A stretch of 64,000 nucleotides of DNA from an uncultured Oscillospiraceae bacterium (GTDB taxonomy: Bacteria; Bacillota; Clostridia; Oscillospirales; Oscillospiraceae), in assembly GCA_947632175.1 (NCBI GenBank), contig CANROC010000004.1, positions 1-64,000 of the forward strand, written 5' to 3'. Position numbers and translations under genes: made by a program. Positions 38,009 to 46,724 of the stretch are shown here, one piece after another. Position 1 is the first letter of the stretch. Each line of letters starts with the position of its first letter. The notes beneath the pieces are model-generated. The model saw nothing but the letters and a program-made list of their open reading frames with translations, searched no databases and was not told the DNA's origin.

Positions 38009-39694
38009 TTGGTACAGACGATAGACGCCGCGCTCCTCAAGTCCATGATCATCTCCGGCGCGGCCCTTTTGGAGAGCCAGAAGCAGCAGATCAACGAGCT
38101 GAACGTTTTCCCGGTGCCCGACGGGGACACCGGCACCAATATGAGCCTCACACTCAACGCCGGCGTCACGGCCCTGAAGGCCGGGCGGTTCGACTCCGTC
38201 ACCGCCGTGGCCGACTGCGTGGCCAGCGCCCTTCTGCGGGGCGCCCGGGGCAACTCCGGCGTCATCCTCTCCCTCCTCTTCCGCGGCGTCGGCAAGAGCC
38301 TCAAGGAGAAGGTGACCTGCACCGCCCCGGAGTTCGCCGCCGCCCTCCAGCGCGGGGTGGAGGTGGCCTACAAGGCCGTGATGCGCCCCACGGAGGGGAC
38401 CATTCTCACCGTCTCGCGCCTGGCCGCCGAGGCCGGCGTTACATACGCTAAGCAGGGGGAGGACTTTGAGGCCCTCCTTGACGCCATGATCGCCGCCGGC
38501 GACGAGGCCCTGGCCCACACCGTGGAGCAGAACCCCGTTCTCAAGAAGGCCGGCGTGGTGGACGCCGGAGGAAAGGGTTTCCAGTGCGTCCTGCGGGGGA
38601 TGCTCTCCGCCGTGCTGGGGCAGCCCATCGAGCACGTCTTTGTGGACGATTCTAAGGAGACCGGCGCGGACTTTGCCGGCATGGGGGACGAGGAGATCAC
38701 CTTCGCCTTCGACACCGTCTTCATCGTCCGGAAATCCGACCCGGACGTGGACCTGGAGCCCTTCCGGGAGTACTTAAGCTCCATCGGCGACAGCCTGGTC
38801 ATCGGCGAGGACGACGACGCCTTCAAGGTCCACGTCCACACCAACACCCCCGGCGACGCCCTGAACGCCGCCCAGCAGTATGGCACCCTGGAGCTTGCCA
38901 AGATCGAGAACATGGCGACACAGCGCGACGACCTGGCCGCCGGGAGAAAGGCCCAGTCCACCGACGATCTTGCCGAGGTGGAGAAGGAGCTGGAGGCCAT
39001 GGAGGGGCAGTCCGAGCCCGTGGACGTGCCGCCGGAGAAGCCCTACGGCCTCGTGGCCGTGTGCGCGGGGCACGGCATGGAGGCGGTCTTCAAAAATCTG
39101 GGCGTGGACGCCCTGGTCACCGGCGGGCAGACCATGAACCCCTCCACGGAGGACATTTTGAGGGCGGTGCAGTCCGTCCCGGCGGAGACGGTCTTCGTCC
39201 TGCCCAACAACAAGAACATCATCATGGCCGCCCAACAGTGCGACCGCCTCACGGAGAAGAACGTGGTGGTCATCCCCTCCAAGACCGTCCCCCAGGGCAT
39301 CTCGGCCCTGGTGTGCTTCGACGACACACTGGACGCCGGCGACCTCACGGAGGCCATGACCGACGCCTGCGGTACCGTCCACACGGCCCTTGTGACCTAC
39401 GCGGCCAGGGACTCCGAGTTCGACGGGGCGGAGATCCGCGCCGGGGAGTACTTGGCGCTGCTGGAAAACCAGCTCCTGGCCAGCACCTCCGACCTTACCG
39501 ACCTCATCGGCCGCATCAGCGATGCCGTCCGGGACTTCGACCCGGAGATCCTCACCGTCTTCTACGGCGAGGACGTCTCCGCCGAGGACGCCCAGTCCGT
39601 GGCCGACAAGCTCAGCGCCGCCTTCCCCGACGCCGACACCCAGCTCATCGCGGGGGGCCAGCCGGTGTACTACTACATGATCTCGGCGGAGTAA
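38009..39694 (+). CDS. fakA: Fatty acid kinase catalytic subunit-like (DAK2 domain, YloV)
   Basis: A 561-residue protein that phosphorylates fatty acids held by DegV-type FakB proteins. The N-terminal DAK2 domain has NVFPVPDGDTGTNMSLT and RGARGNSGVILS (nucleotide/Mg binding); the middle and C-terminal domains match the YloV family (FVLPNNKNIIMAAQQ, KTVPQGISAL). I place the start at TTG 38009 because GGAGG lies 8 bases before it and the next residues align with family N termini; the ATG at 37994 is possible. A DegV/FakB gene lies 0.9 kb downstream on the other strand. Confidence 0.9.
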   Translation: MVQTIDAALLKSMIISGAALLESQKQQINELNVFPVPDGDTGTNMSLTLNAGVTALKAGRFDSVTAVADCVASALLRGARGNSGVILSLLFRGVGKSLKEKVTCTAPEFAAALQRGVEVAYKAVMRPTEGTILTVSRLAAEAGVTYAKQGEDFEALLDAMIAAGDEALAHTVEQNPVLKKAGVVDAGGKGFQCVLRGMLSAVLGQPIEHVFVDDSKETGADFAGMGDEEITFAFDTVFIVRKSDPDVDLEPFREYLSSIGDSLVIGEDDDAFKVHVHTNTPGDALNAAQQYGTLELAKIENMATQRDDLAAGRKAQSTDDLAEVEKELEAMEGQSEPVDVPPEKPYGLVAVCAGHGMEAVFKNLGVDALVTGGQTMNPSTEDILRAVQSVPAETVFVLPNNKNIIMAAQQCDRLTEKNVVVIPSKTVPQGISALVCFDDTLDAGDLTEAMTDACGTVHTALVTYAARDSEFDGAEIRAGEYLALLENQLLASTSDLTDLIGRISDAVRDFDPEILTVFYGEDVSAEDAQSVADKLSAAFPDADTQLIAGGQPVYYYMISAE

Positions 39695-39708
39695 ATGACG
39701 AAAAGATG

Positions 39709-39739
39709 AATCCCTCCCCGGTTTGGGGAGGGATTTTTT
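39709..39739 (+). terminator. Terminator of the gls24-fakA operon
   Basis: AATCCCTCCCC / GGGGAGGGATT with loop GGTTT, followed by TTTTT. Confidence 0.85.
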
Positions 39740-40560
39740 GTGAAAAGGTTGCGGGGAAAAGGTTGCGGCTTCGCCGCGTTTTTGTATTCCCCACCCGCCG
39801 CCCACGGCGGCCCATGCCCCTGTTGACCGACGTTTTCCGTTTTATCGGAACCTTCCCTGTCCCGCCACGTGGCACGGGCGGACACATGGGTCCGCCCCTA
39901 CGGGGGATATGGGAGGTTATCCCATTCAACCGACATTGGTGGTTGTCGGAACGCGGGTCGCCGAGGACGGCGACCCCTACGGCGTTGAACGAGAGACAAT
40001 CCGAACCCTGCAACGCGGGCCGCCAGGAGTGGCGGCCCCTACGGCGAAATTGGGGCGGATTTGTTTTATCGGAACCGCTCTGTCATCCAACGTTCGCTGC
40101 CCCCCTGCCCCCCTCCTACGAGGAGGGGGCTCCGTGTCGGGGGCGAGTGCAATTTATCGGAACCGTTCTGTCGTCCCACGTTCGCTTCCCCCCTGCCCCC
40201 CTCCTACGAGGAGGGGGCTCCGAGACGGAGGCGGGCACGAATTTCCGGAACCGTTGCGACAACTTACCTTGTAGGGGCCGCCACTCTTGGCGGCCCGCAC
40301 GCAGTAAGCCTCGTTTACCGGAAACATCCGTTACGCCCCACGGGCTCGAATACCCCGGCCCTGCGGGGCCACCCCTTTTTCCGAAAAAGGGGTCAAGGGG
40401 AATAAGGATGCGGCGCTGCGCGCCGCCTTTATAAAAAATTGCGCCGCAAAGCGGCGCATCCTTTTTAAAGCCCCCTCCTCGTAGGAGGGGGGCAGGGGGG
40501 AAGCGAAGGCGGGATGACAGAGCGGTTCCAAAAAAGCGGGCGGGTTTAGAACCCGCCCCT
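39740..40560 (+). repeat. Palindromic module cluster 3 (gap 39695-40595)
   Basis: Same module order as cluster 1: TTTTATCGGAACC (39839), GGGCGGACACATGGGTCCGC (39878-39897), GGTCGCCGAGGACGGCGACC (39956-39975), GGGCCGCCAGGAGTGGCGGC, two tandem copies of the TTATCGGAACCG + CCTCCTACGAGGAGG unit (about 40067-40220), reverse GGCCGCCACTCTTGGCGGCC, the GGGCTCGAATACCCC piece, CCCTTTTTCCGAAAAAGGG, TTGCGCCGCAAAGCGGCGC and CTCCTCGTAGGAGG. A final GGGCGGGTTTAGAACCCGCC (40539-40558) is extra. No gene is seen. Confidence 0.75.
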
Positions 40561-40595
40561 ACTTGATGGATGGTGTAAAAATGGCTCTTATGCCC

Positions 40596-41468
40596 TCACC
40601 GCACGTCCGCCAGGAAGAACACGGCCAGGGTGGCGGGGCCGGAGTGGGCGCCGATGACGGGGCCGATGGGGCTGACGGTGACGTCCAGAGGGTGGAGGTT
40701 CGTCTCAATGAGCTCCTTGAGGGTCTGCGCGTCCTCGGGGCAGTCGCCGTGGCTGATGAAGATGGTCTGGTTCTCCGGGTGATCGGCGGTCTGGGCGCAC
40801 TTATCGTAGATGGCTTTGACGGCGGCCTTGCGGCCCCGGGCCTTGGACATGCTGATGAGCCGCCCCTCGTCGTCCACGTGGAGGACGGGCTTGATGTTGA
40901 GGAGCGTCCCCACCGCCGCCGTGGCGGCGCTGACGCGGCCTCCGCGCTTGAGGAAGAAGAGGTCGTCCACGGTGAACCAGTGGGCGATCCGCGGCGCGGT
41001 CGCCTCGGCGTAGTCCCGCGCCTCGGTAAGGCTCGCGCCCTCCTTGGCCCTGAGGCCCGTGAGGTAGACGAGGAGCCCTTGGCCCATGGAGGCGCATTTG
41101 GTGTCCACTACCAGGACGCGCCGGCCGGGGAAGCGCTCCTCCAGCTCTTTGGCGGCGATGGCGCCGTTCTGGCAGGTGCTGGACAGGGCCGAGGCGAAGG
41201 CCAGGTACAGCACGTCCCGGCCCGCCTCCAAAAAGGGCGTCAGGACCTGAGTAAATTCCTCGGGATTGACGGCGCTGGTGGAGGCCGCGCCGCCGTTCCT
41301 CAGGGCGTTGTAAAACTCCCGGTGGTCCAGCTCCCGCTCGTCCAGGAAGTTGCGAAACTCCCGTCCGTTCAGGTTCACCCGCAGGGGCAGGACCTGAATG
41401 TCCAGCTCATCGGCCAGCGCCGCCGGCAGGTCGCAGGAGGAATCGGTCAGGATCACATAGTCTCTCAT
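40596..41468 (-). CDS. DegV family fatty acid-binding protein (FakB-like)
   Basis: A 290-residue DegV protein: ILTDSSCDLPAALADELDI at the N terminus, the lipid-binding loop STSAVNPEEF (typical TSxxxP), SSALSSTCQNG, and RGGRVSAATAAVGTLLNIKPVL in the C-terminal domain. DegV proteins hold a fatty acid for phosphorylation by FakA, whose gene is nearby. The ATG at 41468 has GGGGAG 9 bases upstream; the longer frame starts before the ribosome site. Confidence 0.92.
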   Translation of the reverse strand: MRDYVILTDSSCDLPAALADELDIQVLPLRVNLNGREFRNFLDERELDHREFYNALRNGGAASTSAVNPEEFTQVLTPFLEAGRDVLYLAFASALSSTCQNGAIAAKELEERFPGRRVLVVDTKCASMGQGLLVYLTGLRAKEGASLTEARDYAEATAPRIAHWFTVDDLFFLKRGGRVSAATAAVGTLLNIKPVLHVDDEGRLISMSKARGRKAAVKAIYDKCAQTADHPENQTIFISHGDCPEDAQTLKELIETNLHPLDVTVSPIGPVIGAHSGPATLAVFFLADVR

Positions 41469-41572
41469 AGCCACACGCTCCCCAAAATCTGATTTCCCCT
41501 CCATTATACCAACCCCGCCGGGCGTTTGTCGAGTACAAACTTACCCAAAACTGTCAAAATATTGTTGGCCTT

Positions 41573-41601
41573 TTGACAGGTGTGACGGAGTGTGGTATAC
41601 T
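41573..41601 (+). promoter_or_regulatory. Promoter of the Nudix gene
   Basis: TTGACA (41573-41578), 17 bases, TATACT (41596-41601) with extended TGG; 32 bases before the ATG. Confidence 0.75.
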
Positions 41602-41633
41602 TTTTCAAAAAAAGAACAAAAGGAGGCCGCGTT

Positions 41634-42023
41634 ATGGCCGTTTCGGTGGTCGCCGCCCTCATTTGGCGGGACGGAAAATTTCTCATCTGCCGCCGCCCGC
41701 CCCACAAGGCCCGGGGCGGGTTATACGAATTTGTGGGCGGCAAGGTGGAGCCGGGGGAGACGAAGCCGGAGGCCCTCGCGCGCGAGTGCCGGGAGGAGCT
41801 GGACGTCACGGTGGAGGTCCGGGACGTCTACATGGAGCTTACCCACGTCTACCCCGACATGACCGTGGACCTGACGCTCTTCAACGCCCGCGTCACCTCC
41901 GGCGAGCCGAAGCTTCTGGAGCACACGGATATCCGCTATATTCATCCCTCCGAGATCCCCCAATACGACTTCTGCCCCGCGGACGCGGAGATTTTGCGAA
42001 AGCTCATGGAGGACGCCCGGTAA
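41634..42023 (+). CDS. MutT-like Nudix hydrolase
   Basis: A 129-residue Nudix protein of the 8-oxo-dGTPase/CTP pyrophosphohydrolase type. The Nudix box is complete: GGKVEPGET ... ARECREELDV. The N-terminal strand VVAALIWRDGKFLICRRPPH is typical of MutT. It probably cleans oxidised nucleotides, but substrate cannot be read from sequence. AGGAGG lies 8 bases before the ATG at 41634. Confidence 0.92.
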   Translation: MAVSVVAALIWRDGKFLICRRPPHKARGGLYEFVGGKVEPGETKPEALARECREELDVTVEVRDVYMELTHVYPDMTVDLTLFNARVTSGEPKLLEHTDIRYIHPSEIPQYDFCPADAEILRKLMEDAR

Positions 42024-42048
42024 GGGGCGGGATTTTTTGTAACAACTT

Positions 42049-42106
42049 GTAACTTGCTTTTTAGTTATACAGTTGTATAATATAGTCATGTTATACAATC
42101 GTATAA
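42049..42106 (+). promoter_or_regulatory. Two BlaI-type operators over the blaI promoter
   Basis: TTATACAGTTGTATAA (42065-42080) and TTATACAATCGTATAA (42091-42106) are dyads with the TACA/TGTA arms of BlaI/MecI operators. The first covers the TATAAT -10 box. The ribosome site AGGAGG follows, so BlaI should repress its own operon. Confidence 0.8.
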
Positions 42107-42120
42107 GGAGGAATGACAGC

Positions 42121-42492
42121 ATGAAACGACTTGGCGACGCGGAGCTGGAGATCATGCTCACCGTCTGGGCCGCCCGGGAGCCCGTGACCTCGGGGTACGT
42201 CAGCGGCGCGCTGAAAGGCCGCCGGGATTGGGCGCTGCCGGCGGTGGTGACGAGTCTCAACAGGCTGGTGGAAAAGGGCTTTCTCCGGTGTGAAAAGCAG
42301 GGACGGGCCAATCTCTATACCCCCATCGTCTCCGAGCAAGCGTACAAGGCGGCGGAGAGCCGGGGCATCCTCACCAAGCTCTTCGGCGGGAGCGTCTCGG
42401 GTCTGGCGGCGGCGCTCTATGACGGGAAGGCCATGGGGGAGAAGGAAATCCAAGAGCTGCGGGCGTTTTTGGACGAGCTGGAGGGAAAATGA
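42121..42492 (+). CDS. blaI: BlaI/MecI family repressor
   Basis: A 123-residue winged-helix repressor: LGDAELEIMLTVWAAREPVT, VVTSLNRLVEKGFLRCEKQG and a C-terminal dimerisation helix. Members are cut by a BlaR1/MecR1 protease when an inducer is sensed. The stop overlaps the blaR1-like start (ATGA). No beta-lactamase gene is in the window, so the regulon may lie elsewhere. Confidence 0.93.
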   Translation: MKRLGDAELEIMLTVWAAREPVTSGYVSGALKGRRDWALPAVVTSLNRLVEKGFLRCEKQGRANLYTPIVSEQAYKAAESRGILTKLFGGSVSGLAAALYDGKAMGEKEIQELRAFLDELEGK

Positions 42493-45149
42493 TGGAGCTA
42501 CTGCTGCGCGTACTGAAATGGAGCCTCACCGTGGGGGCGGTGACGGCCCTGGTCGCCCTCACAAAGCCCCTTTTGGATAAACGCTTCACGCCCCGGTGGC
42601 GGTATTGGCTGTGGCTGGTGCTGGCCATGGCCCTCCTGCTGGCCCCCGTTTCCCCGGGGGACCTGCTTCCCGCCCTCCCGGAGCCGGCGGTCACCGTCAC
42701 GGCCCCGGAGGTCCGCGTGCCGGTGCCCGACAGGGACCGTCCCGCGCCGGTGACGCCCGTGACCCCGGCGACGCCGAACGACCCCGCGACGCCGGGTGTG
42801 ACACCGGAGGAGCCGGTCACGCCAAATGTGACGCCGGGGGACCCTGTCGCCCCGAATGAGCCGGTGACGCCGGTCAGACCCGCCGCTTCGGGGACATCCG
42901 CGACGCCGGAGGCCGCCGGCACGGCGGAGGGGCGGACGGTGGAGCTCTCCGCGCTCCTGACGGCGGTGTGGCTGCTGGGCGCGGCGGTGTTCGCGCTGTG
43001 GCACGCGGCGGGGACGGCGCTGCTCGCCCTCCGGCTTCGGCGCTGGAGCGTCCCCGCGGGCGGCGGGACCGTCGCCAGGTGCCGGGAGCTTTCCCGGGAG
43101 CTGGGTCTTCGGAGAACGCCCGAGGTCGGCGTCAGCCGGGGCCTCGCCTCCCCGCTGGTGGCGGGCCTTTTCCGGCCCCGCCTGTGGCTGCCGGACCGGG
43201 CCTGGGAGGAGCGGGAGCTTACGTTCATCCTGCGCCACGAGCTGACGCACATCAAGCGCCGGGACCTCTGGTACAAGGCCCTGATGCTCCTGGCCAACGC
43301 CCTGCACTGGTTTGACCCCCTCATCTGGCTCATGCGCCGGGAGGCGGGGGAGACGGCGGAGCTCCTCTGCGACGCCCAGGCCCTTCGCGGGGCGGACCGG
43401 GAGACCCGGCGGGCGTACTGCGAAACGCTTTTGGAGCACGTCTGCCGCGTCCCCGGCGCGGCCCTGACCACACACTTCTATGGGGGAAAACGCAGCGTGA
43501 AGACACGTTTTCAAAATCTGCTCTCCGGCCGTAAACGCCGCTTCGGCTGGGCGGCCCTGGCGTGCTGTGTGCTGGCGGTAGCCGTGACCGCCTGCGCCGT
43601 GGGAGTGGGCGCGTCCACCGCCATCGCCCCGGAGGAATTTGACGGAAAATACACGGCCAACTGCTTTCAAGACGTCTCCATCCGGGATAAAAACGGCCGG
43701 CGCATCCAAAACGAGGCGGTGCTGGTAGACTCCCTTGACGAGCTTGATAAGCTCCGCAGGGACAACGGCATCGAGCCCCTGGACGAGGGCGGCAAGGCCG
43801 TCAACGGCGAGCTTGTGGAGAGGCTGGACACGTACACAAAGGACTATTTTCGTGAAAACATCCTGGTCGTGCTGATCCGCGAGATGGGCGCCGGCTCCTT
43901 TGACCTGTCGGTGGAGGGAGTGACGCTGGACGGGGACGCGCTGAAGGTCTCCCTGGCCGCCCACGGCCCCACGGCCCCCACACAGACGATGGAGCTGTGC
44001 CAGTGGTGCGTCCTGGTGGAGTGTAAGCGCGTGGAGGGCGTCGCCGCGGCCAAATGGAGCTTTTCTGCACAGTCCGGTCCGGAGCCGGACAGCGCGCCCC
44101 TGGCGGAGCGGGTGGGGGATGAGCTCCTGGACAGCGCCTCCGGCGCGGTGCTGAAGGTCAACTGGCGCGGAGACGTGACAAATCTCGTCCTCACGGAGGA
44201 GTACCGGGTCAGGGACCTGCGGGACGCACTCGCCGGCCTGGACCCGTTCCCCTCCGACCTGACCGCCCTCCCGGAGGACGAGCTGACCATCCTCGTCGAG
44301 ACCGGCGACGGGCTCTACGGCGCGCGGCTGGGCATGTCCGACGGGCCTCTGGAGCTCATCTGGGACGGCGTGTCCACTTTCTGCGAGCTTTCAGACAGCC
44401 AGCGTGAGGCGCTGTGGCGGGAGCTCTACCACGCCGCGCAAAACGCGCTGGCGGACGGCCTCTTCGCCGGCATCACCGTGGACGGGTCCCTCACCATGGA
44501 GGAGGCCGCGGCGGCCATCTCCGAAAGGATGGCGGAGAACGTCCGGGCCCTCCCCGACTGGGTGGAGTGGAAGCCTCTGGACGCCCGCTTTAACGGCGGC
44601 GGGCGTGTCTTCGACGCGTATCTGGGCGAGCCGGAATACTTCTGCGCCGGCGTGGGCTTTGCCCTGAAGCTGCCCTCCGACGACCCTGAGGACCCGTGCC
44701 GGTCCTGCTGGGAGACCGGCTCGGGCCTGCCGGACGAGCCTATCAGCGGCGGTGAGCTGGACGGGTACTATGAGTGGGGCGTGGGCGCCAACATCGCCCG
44801 CAACGCCGACGGCCAGTGGGAACTCCTGGGCTTGGGGACCGGCGGCCTTACAGTGGAGATGCCCGATTGGACGTTCTCCTGGGACGGGGACGATTCCCTG
44901 CAAAACGCCCCCCTGGAGGAGCTCATGCGGGTCTACACCCTCACGCTGGGCGATTCCCACCGGTATCTGGCGGAATTTCTGCTCCACAGGTCCCCTGAGG
45001 AGCTGGCGGACCTCCCCGCCGCCCTGACGGCCCTCTCCGTGGACCAGGCGCGGGAGCTGCGCGACATCGTCGCGCAATTTGTAAGCGAGTACACCGCCCC
45101 CGCCGGGGCGCTCCTCCTGGAGGCTCTGGAGGCATACACAGGGAATTGA
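42489..45149 (+). CDS. BlaR1/MecR1-type membrane protease sensor (M56)
   Basis: An 886-residue protein. The N-terminal part has membrane helices (near residues 5-22, 35-52 and 160-185) around a Pro/Thr-rich linker with VTPVTPATP-type repeats (about 80-140). The zinc protease motif is HELTHIKRRD (His at about 251 and 255), followed by DPLIWLMRREAGE. A further helix near 355 (AALACCVLAVAVTACAVG) leads to a ~500-residue extracellular region that does not show the SxxK pocket of the penicillin-binding sensor. It may therefore sense something other than beta-lactams. It is co-transcribed with blaI. Repeat copy D follows. Confidence 0.85.
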   Translation: MMELLLRVLKWSLTVGAVTALVALTKPLLDKRFTPRWRYWLWLVLAMALLLAPVSPGDLLPALPEPAVTVTAPEVRVPVPDRDRPAPVTPVTPATPNDPATPGVTPEEPVTPNVTPGDPVAPNEPVTPVRPAASGTSATPEAAGTAEGRTVELSALLTAVWLLGAAVFALWHAAGTALLALRLRRWSVPAGGGTVARCRELSRELGLRRTPEVGVSRGLASPLVAGLFRPRLWLPDRAWEERELTFILRHELTHIKRRDLWYKALMLLANALHWFDPLIWLMRREAGETAELLCDAQALRGADRETRRAYCETLLEHVCRVPGAALTTHFYGGKRSVKTRFQNLLSGRKRRFGWAALACCVLAVAVTACAVGVGASTAIAPEEFDGKYTANCFQDVSIRDKNGRRIQNEAVLVDSLDELDKLRRDNGIEPLDEGGKAVNGELVERLDTYTKDYFRENILVVLIREMGAGSFDLSVEGVTLDGDALKVSLAAHGPTAPTQTMELCQWCVLVECKRVEGVAAAKWSFSAQSGPEPDSAPLAERVGDELLDSASGAVLKVNWRGDVTNLVLTEEYRVRDLRDALAGLDPFPSDLTALPEDELTILVETGDGLYGARLGMSDGPLELIWDGVSTFCELSDSQREALWRELYHAAQNALADGLFAGITVDGSLTMEEAAAAISERMAENVRALPDWVEWKPLDARFNGGGRVFDAYLGEPEYFCAGVGFALKLPSDDPEDPCRSCWETGSGLPDEPISGGELDGYYEWGVGANIARNADGQWELLGLGTGGLTVEMPDWTFSWDGDDSLQNAPLEELMRVYTLTLGDSHRYLAEFLLHRSPEELADLPAALTALSVDQARELRDIVAQFVSEYTAPAGALLLEALEAYTGN

Positions 45150-45158
45150 CCCGTCAAA

Positions 45159-45650
45159 CCAGGCCGGCAAACATGCCGGCCTGGCAGCCTGTCGAAAAAG
45201 GCCTGTGGCCTTTTCCGACAAAGGGGAACGTGCGAAAAAGATTTCGGAAATGTCTGCGGACATTTCCGAAATCTTTTTCTGCCGTTTTGCTCCGCGCACG
45301 GCCTCGTCGTCGCTGATGCCGCTTTGCTTCGCCCTCCCTTTGGTCGGGCTCAGGCGCTGGCATCGCTCATCTCCGGCCTAAGAGCCGCCGCTACGCGGCG
45401 GTTGGCCTCCGAAACGCGCCTGCGGGCGCAGTCCTCCCCCCAGCGGGCTTCGCCCGCCGGGGACCCCGGGCCGCACTGCGACTCGCTAAGAGCCGCCCTC
45501 CGGGCGGTTGCTCGCTTGCATGGCGCCTGCGGGCGCTCAACTCCGCAAAACAAAAGGAATTTTTTCCGACGTACATGCCGCCGGAAAAAATGCTCGATTT
45601 GAGTTTTTTGACAACCTGACAGGCCGGCAAACATGCCGGCCTGGTTTTTT
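45159..45650 (+). repeat. Terminator-associated hairpin repeat, copy D, with duplicated flanking hairpin (gap 45150-45648)
   Basis: The core (45185-45618) has the four family stems. The apex of the third stem is the longest of all copies, holding the insert of copy B plus two further stem modules (CCGCCGCTACGCGGCGG and CCGCCCTCCGGGCGG). It is flanked by the same perfect hairpin, CAGGCCGGC-AAACAT-GCCGGCCTG: once at 45160-45183 with no T tract, and again at 45620-45643 followed by TTTTTT. This is the clearest case of a terminator hairpin present on both sides. Confidence 0.8.
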
Positions 45651-46122
45651 ATCGGTTCAAAAGATAGACGCCCAGGTTGAGATACCCCGCGAAAGTGACC
45701 CAGAGGAGGTAGGGCAGGATGAGGAGGCCCGCGGTTTTGTCAAGCTTGCGGAAGATGGCGAAGGTCGCCAGGACCATGAACCACAGGGCCACCAGCCAGA
45801 AGAAGGAGAATAAGTAGAGCTCAAAGTGGAAAAAGAGCATGGACCAGAAGAAATTGACGCACAGCTGACAGGCGTACACCGTCAGCGCCGCGCTGACGGC
45901 GTCGGCGGGGGCGCCGCTCTCGGACACCAGGTACGAGGCCAGCCCCATCATGAGGTAGAGCGCCGTCCAGACCACCGGGAAGACCCATCCCGGCGGGGTC
46001 AGGGCGGGCTTTTCCAGCGCGTCGAAGGCCTTCATGCCGGACATGGACAGCGCCGCCGCCACGCCGCCGACGATGAGCGGGACGAGCAGGCAGACCGCCA
46101 GCTTTTTCGGTTTCCATTTCAT
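45649..46122 (-). CDS. tspO: TspO/MBR family membrane protein
   Basis: A 157-residue protein with five membrane helices, starting KKLAVCLLVPLIVGGVAAAL; the family motif PPGWVFPVVWTALYLMMGLAS is complete, as are the aromatic helix 4 (FFWSMLFFHFELYLFSFFW) and the short C-terminal helix with W-x-x-F-A-x-Y-L-N. TspO proteins bind porphyrins and related ligands; the role in Firmicutes is not settled. The ATG is preceded by GAGG. Confidence 0.93.
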   Translation of the reverse strand: MKWKPKKLAVCLLVPLIVGGVAAALSMSGMKAFDALEKPALTPPGWVFPVVWTALYLMMGLASYLVSESGAPADAVSAALTVYACQLCVNFFWSMLFFHFELYLFSFFWLVALWFMVLATFAIFRKLDKTAGLLILPYLLWVTFAGYLNLGVYLLNR

Positions 46123-46231
46123 AGTTCCTCACCTCTCACTGCCAGTATATTCCGGGAAAAGCCCCACTATGTCCCAGCGGCGGCGTATATTTGGACGCTT
46201 TGCGGTCATACTGACAGCGAGGTGATTTTTT

Positions 46232-46405
46232 ATGAGCGAAAAAGAGCTGCTCTATATCGAAGACGCCCTGGGACACGCTGAATTTCTCTCCAAGCAGTGC
46301 CAGGACGCCGTGAACACCCTGCAGGACCCCCAGCTCAAGGCCCAGGCCCAGAAGCTCGTGGACAAGAACCGCCAGATCTTCGGCCGGTTCTACGCGCTGG
46401 TGTAA
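46232..46405 (+). CDS. Small spore-coat-associated protein
   Basis: A 57-residue protein (MSEKELLYIEDALGHAEFLS ... RQIFGRFYALV), helical, too short for routine ORF calling. It lies 13 bases before the CotF-like gene and has a GAGGTGA ribosome site. Sequence style and position suggest a partner of the CotF-like protein, as is frequent in sporulating Clostridia. The start is clear and codon use fits. Confidence 0.72.
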   Translation: MSEKELLYIEDALGHAEFLSKQCQDAVNTLQDPQLKAQAQKLVDKNRQIFGRFYALV

Positions 46406-46418
46406 GGAGGTGACAGGC

Positions 46419-46667
46419 ATGGACGACAAGACCATCATGGAGAACATCCTCCTCACCACCAAGGGCGTCTGCGACCTCTATATGCACGGCGCCATCGAGT
46501 CCGGCACCCCGAAGGTCAACTGCGCCTTCAAGGACTCCCTCACCGACGCCCTTTGCATGCAGGACGCCATCTACCAGCAGATGACCCAAAAGGGCTGGTA
46601 CGCCACCCAGAACGTCCCCCAGTCCAAGATCGACCAGGTCAAGCAGAAGTTTACCAGCGCGAACTGA
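46419..46667 (+). CDS. CotF-like spore coat protein
   Basis: An 82-residue protein: DDKTIMENILLTTKGVCDLY, ALCMQDAIYQQMTQKGWYAT and QSKIDQVKQKF match the CotF/ferritin-like coat protein pattern of Clostridia and Bacilli. Ribosome site AAGGAGG. A strong terminator follows. It supports a spore-forming host. Confidence 0.88.
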   Translation: MDDKTIMENILLTTKGVCDLYMHGAIESGTPKVNCAFKDSLTDALCMQDAIYQQMTQKGWYATQNVPQSKIDQVKQKFTSAN

Positions 46668-46682
46668 GGAAAACCAAGAAAA

Positions 46683-46713
46683 GCCGGGAGGGAAGACCTC
46701 CCGGCTTTTTCGC
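46683..46713 (+). terminator. Terminator of the coat protein genes
   Basis: AAGCCGGGAGG / CCTCCCGGCTT with a 5-base loop, followed by TTT. Confidence 0.85.
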
Positions 46714-46724
46714 GTGGAGATAAC

